A model generated the notes under the pieces. It had not been told where the DNA came from and searched no databases. It saw only the letters and a program-made list of their open reading frames with translations. A program made the position numbers and the translations under genes. Positions 1-5,138 of a stretch of 6,071 bases of DNA are shown here, in pieces; the first letter of the stretch is position 1; each line of letters starts with the position of its first letter. Source of the stretch: Candidatus Sumerlaeota bacterium (GTDB lineage Bacteria > Sumerlaeota > Sumerlaeia > JADFCT01); the NCBI GenBank assembly GCA_026398575.1, contig JAPLSP010000469.1, positions 1 to 6,071 of the forward strand, given 5' to 3'.

Positions 1-8
1 CAAGGAGG

Positions 9-28
9 AACCTGCTGAAGCAGGTTTT
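9..28 (+). terminator. Hairpin with short T tail, possible weak terminator
   Basis: A perfect 7-bp stem (AACCTGC at 9-15 pairing with GCAGGTT at 20-26) closes a TGAA loop. It is followed by two more T residues, giving a run of four T at 25-28 before GCG. It may end an upstream gene to the left of the window or act as a leader hairpin ahead of the hicB-like gene at 73. The T tract is short, so termination is uncertain. Confidence 0.35.
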
Positions 29-41
29 GCGCACTTAAATG

Positions 42-63
42 TCCAAACTCCAGAGTTCCAGAG
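42..63 (+). repeat. Short degenerate heptad repeat (TCCARAG type)
   Basis: Three imperfect units stand in a row: TCCAAAC at 42-48, TCCAGAG at 49-55 and TCCAGAG at 57-63, with one extra T between the last two. The array ends in the AGAGGG that probably serves as ribosome binding site for the gene at 73. It is small and may be chance, but it shares a TGGA/TCCA core with the larger array inside the ligase gene at 2331-2372. Confidence 0.4.
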
Positions 64-72
64 GGACAGCTG

Positions 73-336
73 ATGAGGAATCTCCAAAGGATGGAAGTCA
101 CGATTCGGTTGCATGTTGAATCTTTGGCCGAAGGCGGATACGTGGCGACAAGTCCTGATGTTCCCGGGCTTGTTGCGGAAGGCCGCAGTATCACAGAGGC
201 AACGGAAATTGCACAGGGACTGGCTCGGAAAATCGCGGAATCCTGCCTGGAGCATGGCGATCCTTTGCCCCCCGCTTTGGCTACTTTGGCAGAAGAAGAC
301 CAGGCAATTGATCTGCGTGTGCCAGTTGGGATCTAG
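73..336 (+). CDS. hicB: HicB-family antitoxin (orphaned, toxin gene truncated)
   Basis: This gene encodes an 87-residue protein of the HicB-like fold. In type II HicBA systems this fold binds and neutralises the HicA mRNA-cleaving toxin. The family core is visible at residues 21-37 (GGYVATSPDVPGLVAEG), followed by an amphipathic helix (about 40-60) and the common EHGDPLPPAL stretch (60-69). There is no room for a C-terminal DNA-binding domain, so it belongs to the short HicB type. The ATG at 73 is preferred because GAGGG at 61-65 lies seven bases upstream; Met7 at 91 is an alternative that would start closer to the conserved beta strand. The next ATG follows the stop codon by two bases, the usual tight hicB-hicA spacing, but only the first part of hicA is left there. 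The antitoxin therefore seems to have lost its partner. It could still bind DNA or another HicA, or be decaying passively. The family assignment is firm; present function is unknown. Confidence 0.85.
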   Translation: MRNLQRMEVTIRLHVESLAEGGYVATSPDVPGLVAEGRSITEATEIAQGLARKIAESCLEHGDPLPPALATLAEEDQAIDLRVPVGI

Positions 337-338
337 CC

Positions 339-401
339 ATGGGACGACTATCCGGCTTCAAGTATCATGAAGTTGCGCGGCGGCTTCGTAAGTTCGGCTA
401 T
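339..401 (+). pseudogene. 5' remnant of hicA toxin gene, fused in frame to the downstream gene
   Basis: The first 21 codons after hicB read like a HicA N-terminus: Met-Gly-Arg-Leu-Ser, then GFKYHEVARRLRKFGY. In this subfamily that segment normally leads to a stretch with the catalytic Gly-Ser-His motif. Here the toxin sequence stops at about Tyr21 (codon 399-401) and continues without a frame break as a hydrophobic membrane segment. The two-base gap from the hicB stop codon is the expected spacing of a hicBA pair. The dsRBD-like fold and catalytic histidine are absent, so no toxin activity is expected. The exact junction cannot be placed to the base; 395-415 is the plausible range. Confidence 0.75.
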
Positions 402-2015
402 GCGATTGTGGCGATGGCCGTGGGATTGGCGTTCGCCAACTGCATGCTCAACGGCTGGACGTATGACGATCATTCGGTCATCGCCGGCAATCCGATTGTT
501 CGCCATTTCTCCAATATCGGCATCCTCTTCTCGCCGGATTATTTCCTGAAAGCCAACGAAGGTTCCTGGCGGCCCGTTGTGACGGCGTCTTATTTTTTCG
601 ACGCCGCAATCTGGGGAATCCGCCCTGCCGGCGCGCATCTGACCAATTATCTCTTGCATCTAGGCGCCGCGCTGCTTCTGTTCGGGCAGTTGCGGCGCAT
701 GGGGATCGGCGAGGCTCCGGCGCTGGCGGGAGCGCTCCTTTTCGGGCTTCATCCCGTGGTTTGCGAACCGGTCAATGGCGTCGGCTTCCGCGAGGATTTG
801 CTGGTGGGATTTTTCGGCTTGCTCGCCTGGCGGTTTTTCTCCCTTCATGCGTCGGCCCGGCTTTTTCCATGCCTCTGCGGCGGATTGTGCATTTTTTGGG
901 CGCAACTGAGCAAGGAAAGCGCTGTCGCGTGGCCGTTGTTGTTTCTTTGTCTGGGATTCAAATTCCGGCCGGATTCGGTCTCGCTGTGGAGTCGCTCCGC
1001 CGCGAGTCCCAATGAGCCCGGACGCCCCGCGCCGAAAATCAATAGGGCGTCTCTGACAGCGCTGATCTGCGCGCTGGTTCCGCTGACACTGGCACTCTTG
1101 CTGCAGCTGGTTCTATTCGCCAATCCCAGCCATCAGGAGATTCCTTGGCCCCGGGGAGCGCGTCTGGCTTCCTGGTTTGGAGCGCCATTCCTGGTTCTTC
1201 GCTATCTTGGGCTAATCCTCTTTCCCTGGCATTTGAGTCCCGACTATCCGACGCTGCCCGCGCCGGATTCCTTGCCTGCCTTCGTCGCCGGCGGTGGGGG
1301 GCTTGGATTGCTGTTGCTGGGGTTGACGATTGGATTGCTCTGGCGCCGCAGCCGCTTTGCCGGCGGATGGCTGTTGTTTTTGCTGCCGCTGGCGCCGGTG
1401 ACCGGAGTGGTTCCGGTTGCGCAGCCGTTTACCGAACGTTTTCTATACGTGCCGATGATGGGCATTGCGTGGATGGCGGCTGAAGCGCTGGAAATCATGG
1501 CGCAGCGCGCGCGGGAAGGCAGGCTTTCGGCTCGCGCCGTGAGGATTGTCGTCGGTGCCTGCATCACGGTCCTGGTGGCGCTGGGCGCGCGCGCCGTCGT
1601 GCGCAACCGCGACTGGAAAGACAATGAGACGCTCTTCATTCCGGTTTTGGAAAGCAATCCTGCCTCGACGCGCGGGCTTCAGGCGCGGGGCAACCGCCTC
1701 GTGGGCGCAAAGCAATACGAACAGGCCGCCGAGGTCTTCCGGAAAATTATCGCACAGAAACCGGATGAAAGCCCGGAGGCGTATTACCAGCTGGGATACG
1801 TTCTGGGAGAACTGGCACGCAATGAGGAAGCGGCGGAGGCGTCGCATCAGGCCACGATTTTATGGCCTGAATATCCCGACGCGCACTTGAACGCGGCGAT
1901 CTATTATCTGCGCATGATTCCGCCCGACAAGGAGAAAGCCGCCGAGCATTTGCGCGCCTATCGTCATCTGGGATTCCAGCCGCCGGCCAAATTGCTTCGG
2001 GAAGCGGGCCTATGA
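339..2015 (+). CDS. TMTC-like GT-C membrane glycosyltransferase with C-terminal TPRs (chimeric N-terminus)
   Basis: This is a 558-residue polytopic membrane protein with about ten hydrophobic segments between residues 22 and 421. The layout matches bacterial relatives of TMTC/GT-C proteins: an acidic first external loop (YDDHSVIAGNPIV, 42-54), SWRPV (76-80), HPVVCEPVNGVGFRED (138-153), SKE (191-193), RYLGLILFPWHLSPDY (288-303), TERFLYVP (365-372) and RNRDWKDNETLF (422-433). Two TPR units (about 443-476 and 478-511) and a degenerate third (512-548) follow. Family knowledge suggests sugar transfer from a polyprenyl-phosphate donor at the outer face of the membrane, but substrate and activity are unproven. 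The first 21 residues look like HicA, not like this family. Native-type starts might be GTG at 408 or ATG at 414, though no ribosome binding site is obvious there. The long frame begins at the old hicA ATG, so it may now depend on hicB transcription. Its stop codon overlaps the next start as ATGA, indicating translational coupling to the ligase. Confidence 0.75.
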   Translation: MGRLSGFKYHEVARRLRKFGYAIVAMAVGLAFANCMLNGWTYDDHSVIAGNPIVRHFSNIGILFSPDYFLKANEGSWRPVVTASYFFDAAIWGIRPAGAHLTNYLLHLGAALLLFGQLRRMGIGEAPALAGALLFGLHPVVCEPVNGVGFREDLLVGFFGLLAWRFFSLHASARLFPCLCGGLCIFWAQLSKESAVAWPLLFLCLGFKFRPDSVSLWSRSAASPNEPGRPAPKINRASLTALICALVPLTLALLLQLVLFANPSHQEIPWPRGARLASWFGAPFLVLRYLGLILFPWHLSPDYPTLPAPDSLPAFVAGGGGLGLLLLGLTIGLLWRRSRFAGGWLLFLLPLAPVTGVVPVAQPFTERFLYVPMMGIAWMAAEALEIMAQRAREGRLSARAVRIVVGACITVLVALGARAVVRNRDWKDNETLFIPVLESNPASTRGLQARGNRLVGAKQYEQAAEVFRKIIAQKPDESPEAYYQLGYVLGELARNEEAAEASHQATILWPEYPDAHLNAAIYYLRMIPPDKEKAAEHLRAYRHLGFQPPAKLLREAGL

Positions 2016-3466
2016 ATCTCGCTGATTTATTTCATCAAGCGGCAAAGCAATGGCTGGACAAAGACGCGATTGTTCAAGGCGCCGATTGCTTTACTTATCG
2101 CCGGCTGGGCGAGTGGATTGAGACGCTCAAGAGCGGATTGCAGCAGGCAGGCGTTCGTCCGGGTCAGCGCATCGGACTTTTTTGCGGCGATTCGGCGGCG
2201 CAGGTGGCCGCATCGTTCGCCATTATGGCCGCTGGGGCCGCCGTGGCGCCGATCTCCCCCGCCCTGTCCAAGGAAGAACGGCGCGCTATTATTGAGCAGG
2301 TTCATCTTAATGGGGTTGTTTCAGAAGGGGGTGGACAAGGTGGACGGGGTGGACTGAGTGGACGGGGTGGACCGGGGAGATTATTGGAAGGGGGGGTGCT
2401 TTTTCAGCTCAATAAGTCTGATGTGAGGCCTCCGGAGGGGTTCTCTCAAATCAATGCCGCTTTCGTGCGATTCACCTCGGGAACCACGGGCGAGAGCAAG
2501 GGGGTTGTCCTTTCGCATGAAACCATTCACGACCGGATCGCGGCGGCCAATGCGGCGCTCAGGATCGGACCGGCGGATACGATTCTCTGGACGCTGCCGA
2601 TGGCGTATCATTTCGCGGTCTCCATCGTGTGTTATCTCCTCAACGGCGCCACGATTCTCCTGTGCGAAACCGCCGACGCGAAAGCCATGCTGGAAATGAT
2701 CCGGCAGCGGAAGGCGACGGTTCTTTATGCGGCGCCCCAGCATTATCGCCGCTTCATCGAAAACGCCGCGCCGGGCGCCAGAGAAATCTCGCGCCACGTC
2801 CGGCTGGCCATCTCGACTTCCGCCGGTCTCCCGCGCGAAACTGCTGAGACGTTTTGCGAGCGTTTCGGCGTGGCACTGTCGAATTGTTACGGCTTGATCG
2901 AAGCCGGCCTGCCCTTCATCAATCTTGAAAAGCCTTTGGAAAAATGCGATTCCGTCGGCCGCGCGACACCCGGATACGAAGCGCGTCTGGCGCGGGCGGA
3001 CGGAACGGAATGTCTGCGGAATGAAACCGGCGAAATCTGGCTGCGAGGGCCGGGATTCCTGGACGCCTATTATTCGCCCTGGCGCCAGCGGAGCGAGATC
3101 ATGAGCGGCGGCTGGTTCCATACCGGCGATCTCGGGCAGATGGATGAGGAAGGATTCCTGAGACTGGCCGGGCGCGCGCATGAGGTAATCAATTGCGGCG
3201 GCGTGAAGCTGTTTCCGACGGAAATCGAACGCGTGCTGGACGCGCATCCCGCCGTCGCCGAGTCGCAGGTCTATGGCGCGCCCGATGCGGACCTGGGCGA
3301 AATCCCGGCGGCGCGCGTTGTTCTCAAAAAAATAGCCACAACGCCATCAGCAGACGAATTGATACGCTATTGCCGCGCGCATCTCTCAGCGGATGAAACG
3401 CCCCGGCGCATTGAATTCATCTCTGCCCTTCCCCGCACTGCCAGCGGGAAACTAAAAAGAACATGA
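2012..3466 (+). CDS. AMP-forming acyl-CoA/acyl-ACP synthetase (class I adenylate-forming ligase)
   Basis: The 484-residue enzyme is expected to activate a carboxylic acid with ATP to an acyl-adenylate and pass it to CoA or a carrier-protein thiol. Visible core motifs are the phosphate loop FTSGTTGESKG (154-164), the A5 region YGLIE (293-297), WFHTGD with Asp373, GRAHEVINCGG with Arg388 in the hinge region, and PRTASGK with the catalytic Lys480 four residues from the end. Length and motif order are normal and the frame is intact. Three things are odd. A low-complexity Gly-rich insert (about 105-125) between the N-terminal region and the phosphate loop is encoded by a minisatellite. The usual Thr of YGxTE is Ile296. 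The pair before the A8 glycines is Ala-His instead of the common Asp. The acid substrate cannot be read from the sequence. The gene starts inside the stop codon of the membrane protein gene and ends in another ATGA overlap, so it is the middle of a tightly coupled operon. Class assignment is firm, substrate unknown. Confidence 0.88.
   Translation: MNLADLFHQAAKQWLDKDAIVQGADCFTYRRLGEWIETLKSGLQQAGVRPGQRIGLFCGDSAAQVAASFAIMAAGAAVAPISPALSKEERRAIIEQVHLNGVVSEGGGQGGRGGLSGRGGPGRLLEGGVLFQLNKSDVRPPEGFSQINAAFVRFTSGTTGESKGVVLSHETIHDRIAAANAALRIGPADTILWTLPMAYHFAVSIVCYLLNGATILLCETADAKAMLEMIRQRKATVLYAAPQHYRRFIENAAPGAREISRHVRLAISTSAGLPRETAETFCERFGVALSNCYGLIEAGLPFINLEKPLEKCDSVGRATPGYEARLARADGTECLRNETGEIWLRGPGFLDAYYSPWRQRSEIMSGGWFHTGDLGQMDEEGFLRLAGRAHEVINCGGVKLFPTEIERVLDAHPAVAESQVYGAPDADLGEIPAARVVLKKIATTPSADELIRYCRAHLSADETPRRIEFISALPRTASGKLKRT
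2331..2372 (+). repeat. 9-bp-period GTGGAC minisatellite inside the ligase gene
   Basis: Five exact copies of GTGGAC stand at 2331, 2340, 2349, 2358 and 2367, separated by the variable triplets AAG, GGG, TGA and GGG. Because the period is nine bases, the array keeps the ligase frame and encodes Gly-Gly-X-like triplets (residues 107-120). The array lies between two near-identical G-rich flanks: GAAGGGGGTG at 2324-2333 and GAAGGGGGGGTG at 2387-2398. The distance between the flanks is 63 bases, exactly 21 codons. This suggests a repeat insertion or expansion tolerated in a surface linker. Confidence 0.85.
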
Positions 3467-3519
3467 ATAGCAAAGAAATGAGCGACTTGATGCCTTGTAT
3501 CGAGATTCGAAAGAATTAA
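3463..3519 (+). pseudogene. 18-codon stub of a third operon gene (putative)
   Basis: An ATG overlaps the ligase stop codon as ATGA, the same coupling used between the two preceding genes. It opens a short frame reading MNSKEMSDLMPCIEIRKN that ends in TAA at 3517-3519. The stop codon overlaps the 3' end of the opposing hicA gene. The first half resembles the start of a small acidic helical protein such as an acyl carrier protein, which would suit a ligase neighbour, but 18 residues are too few to decide. It is best read as the surviving 5' end of a gene cut by the hicBA region. It could instead be a chance ATGA. Confidence 0.35.
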
Positions 3520-3746
3520 AGTAGGTTTCTAAATTCGTCTGGTGAGATTTCTATATCTTTCAAGATTTTTCGCAAAAGCCCCCTGCCAATGTCCTTGCCA
3601 AGATGCAAAGGTATTGTAGTACGCCGTCCATCTGGATGAACATAGCGGCGATGACTTGTCGCTGTCAGCGGGCGATATTGGAAGCCTAATCGCTCGATGA
3701 TCGCAATGAGCTCTCGGCCCTTTATCATTGGCAATCTGTCGCCCAT
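3516..3746 (-). CDS. hicA: HicA-family mRNA interferase toxin
   Basis: The 76-residue product matches the length and pattern of HicA toxins, small dsRBD-like ribonucleases that cut mRNA independently of the ribosome. An N-terminal helix with KGRELIAIIERLGF (9-22) is followed by the region with the catalytic histidine, TATSHRRYVHPDGRRTTIP (28-46, His32). A C-terminal helix with GLLRKILKDIEISPDEF (56-72) completes the fold. In many family members the residue before Ser-His is Gly; here it is Thr30, a mild deviation. The start at 3746 has a good AGGAG six bases upstream that overlaps the hicB stop codon, and MGDRLP fits the family better than starting at Met7. The gene follows hicB by nine bases, in the same operon. 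It appears complete and potentially active. Confidence 0.9.
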   Translation of the reverse strand: MGDRLPMIKGRELIAIIERLGFQYRPLTATSHRRYVHPDGRRTTIPLHLGKDIGRGLLRKILKDIEISPDEFRNLL

Positions 3747-3755
3747 GACATACTC

Positions 3756-3989
3756 CTATACTGCCATTTCCAGGGTTTTGACGCCTACAAACTCCGGATA
3801 TCTTGTGTCAATGGGTTTGTTATCCTCGCGCATTTCCTGAATGCACATGGAGATAACTTCCTTAATATTTTCTATGGCCTCTTCAAAAGTTGCCCCTTGA
3901 GTATGGCATCCAACCAATGCCGGGACATCAGCAACATAAAAGCCATCTTCATCTTGTTCGATTATTATCTGAAAACGATATGTTTCCAT
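3756..3989 (-). CDS. hicB: HicB-family antitoxin, partner of the hicA at 3516-3746
   Basis: The 77-residue product has the HicB-like pattern: METYRFQIIIEQDEDGFYVA (1-20) forms the first strands, DVPALVGCHTQGATFEEAIE (21-40) the conserved turn and helix start, and NIKEVISMCIQEMREDNKPI (41-60) the long helix with its typical end. It should bind and block the downstream HicA. There is no C-terminal helix-turn-helix or ribbon-helix-helix, so any autoregulation would depend on the complex or on the small fold itself. The ATG at 3989 is chosen because GAGGTG lies six bases upstream. A GTG at 3998 would add three residues but is part of that ribosome binding site. The gene precedes hicA with a nine-base gap. 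The pair is visibly AT-richer than the genes on either side and unrelated in subfamily to the hicB at 73-336. Confidence 0.9.
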   Translation of the reverse strand: METYRFQIIIEQDEDGFYVADVPALVGCHTQGATFEEAIENIKEVISMCIQEMREDNKPIDTRYPEFVGVKTLEMAV

Positions 3990-3995
3990 GAGCAT

Positions 3996-4001
3996 CACCT
4001 C
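3996..4001 (-). promoter_or_regulatory. Ribosome binding site of hicB (decides the start)
   Basis: On the minus strand GAGGTG is followed by six bases and then the ATG at 3989. The match places the translation start at this ATG and not at the GTG at 3998, which falls inside the site. Confidence 0.6.
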
Positions 4002-4011
4002 GAATCATTAA

Positions 4012-4039
4012 ATTATGCTGACGCTCGGCCTAAGCGCAA
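4012..4039 (-). promoter_or_regulatory. Tentative promoter/operator of hicBA
   Basis: On the minus strand a poor -35 (TTGCGC, 4034-4039) and a good -10 (CATAAT, 4012-4017) are 16 bases apart, which would give a leader of roughly 15-20 bases before hicB. A small inverted repeat, CGCT at 4022-4025 and AGCG at 4033-4036 with a 7-base loop, lies in and next to the spacer and could be an operator for autoregulation. Only the -10 is convincing. Confidence 0.3.
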
Positions 4040-4101
4040 AAAAGAGGCTGTCATTGAATGGATGCATTAATCAAGGCAAAATATCACAGCAGTCACGCTC
4101 G

Positions 4102-5085
4102 TTACGTTCGGGTCGCGGCGCCGCGCGCCGCCGCGCTGGTTATGATTTTCTGCATGAGGATGAAGATCAGCAGCAGCAGGCCGATGATGATTTTCAGCCA
4201 GAACGAGTTGAGGCGGCCATCGAATGTCAGCGCTTCCTGGATGACGCCAAAGATCAGCACGCCCAGCACCGTCCCGAAGACAAAACCCACGCCGCCCGTC
4301 AGCAGCGTTCCGCCGATGACCACGGCGGCGATGACGTCCAGTTCCATTCCGACGCCGTTGGTCGGATTGCCCGAGAGGGTGAAATACGTGTAAACAATTC
4401 CGGCCAGCGCCGAGCAGAAGCCATTGAGCGCATAAATCCGGACGGTGGTCGAAGCCACGGGCAGACCCATCAGGATGGAGGAGGAGGAACTTCCACCGAG
4501 GGCATAGACATTGCGCCCGAATCGCGCATAATGCGCCAGATACAGCCCCGCCATCAACACAGCGAAAAAAATCAAGACACTGAGTCCGAGGGATACGCGT
4601 CCGGTCAGCGGAATACTGTGATCCGTGATCCATTTATAGACGGGATGGTCAATGCCCACGGATTGGGTTTCGACTACGAAGCCCATGCCGCGGGCAAAGA
4701 ACATGCCTCCTAAGGTCACGAGAAAAGCCGGCAGTCGAAATCCATGAATGAGCAATCCCATGCCGGCGCCGAAAGCGGCGCCCAGTGTCAGCATGATCGC
4801 CCATGCCAGATAGGGCGAAATCCCCCATTTCTGAATCATCACCGCGACAAAGATGGTCGTGAAGCCAACCACCGCCCCAACGGAAAGATCAATGCCTCCT
4901 GAAACAATGACAAACGTCATTCCAATGGCGGCGATGGCCAGGTGAGCATTGTTCAAGAGCAGATTTGCCGCGACGTTCAGCGAAAAAAATCCGTCGTATT
5001 TCAGACTGGCAGTCGCATAGAGCAACAAGAGCGTGACGCCCGTCGCCACGAGAGGAACATATTTTTTGCCTAATGGAAAAGTCAT
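4102..5085 (-). CDS. yjfF: YjfF-like sugar ABC transporter permease (CUT2 family)
   Basis: The 327-residue inner-membrane permease should pair with the YtfT-like protein encoded just upstream to form the channel of a sugar importer. Diagnostic stretches are AIGMTFVIVSGGIDLSVGAV (53-72), FRLPAFLVTLGGMFFARGMG (116-135), the cytoplasmic coupling region ARFGRNVYALGG (187-198), and GMELDVIAAVVIGGTLLTGGVG (246-267). The closest match I recognise is E. coli YjfF, a permease of the galactofuranose importer YtfQRT-YjfF. The substrate may differ, since the ligand is set by the binding protein, which is not in the window. The length is typical. A run of five serines (199-203) follows the coupling region. 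The start at 5085 has a modest AAGAAG six bases upstream, and the gap from ytfT is 53 bases. Downstream, 112 bases without a recognisable terminator separate it from hicB on the same strand, so some read-through into hicBA is possible. Confidence 0.85.
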   Translation of the reverse strand: MTFPLGKKYVPLVATGVTLLLLYATASLKYDGFFSLNVAANLLLNNAHLAIAAIGMTFVIVSGGIDLSVGAVVGFTTIFVAVMIQKWGISPYLAWAIMLTLGAAFGAGMGLLIHGFRLPAFLVTLGGMFFARGMGFVVETQSVGIDHPVYKWITDHSIPLTGRVSLGLSVLIFFAVLMAGLYLAHYARFGRNVYALGGSSSSSILMGLPVASTTVRIYALNGFCSALAGIVYTYFTLSGNPTNGVGMELDVIAAVVIGGTLLTGGVGFVFGTVLGVLIFGVIQEALTFDGRLNSFWLKIIIGLLLLIFILMQKIITSAAARGAATRT

Positions 5086-5138
5086 ACGAAACTTCTTTGT
5101 TCTCTAGTTCATCAACGACCCGTTACGCACATCCAATC

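Noticed and set aside
2..73. Open frame to the left edge ending in TGA that overlaps the hicB ATG, which could be the tail of an upstream gene.
   Set aside because: It contains a perfect hairpin with a T run and a small tandem repeat, more like an intergenic leader, and its 23 residues show no recognisable family. A partial upstream gene remains possible.
1244..1847. Overlapping - strand open frames inside the TMTC-like gene.
   Set aside because: They are Arg-rich or Ser/Thr-rich shadows of the coding strand without start signals or family resemblance.
2381..3247. 288-codon open frame on the - strand inside the ligase gene.
   Set aside because: The ligase frame carries all core motifs; the reverse frame is Arg/Gly-rich and arises from GC-rich codon bias.
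3505..3516. ATTC-GAAA-GAAT hairpin between the convergent operon and hicA, considered as a terminator.
   Set aside because: Only four A/T-rich pairs and no T tract on either strand; too weak to call.
4040..4101. T-rich stretch downstream of the yjfF-like gene on the minus strand (near 4036-4045), considered as an intrinsic terminator.
   Set aside because: No stable stem precedes the T run.
4015..4713. Long open frame on the + strand opposite the yjfF-like gene.
   Set aside because: It is a mirror of the well-supported permease on the other strand, with a Gln/His/Asp/Arg-rich low-complexity translation typical of the antisense of a membrane protein.
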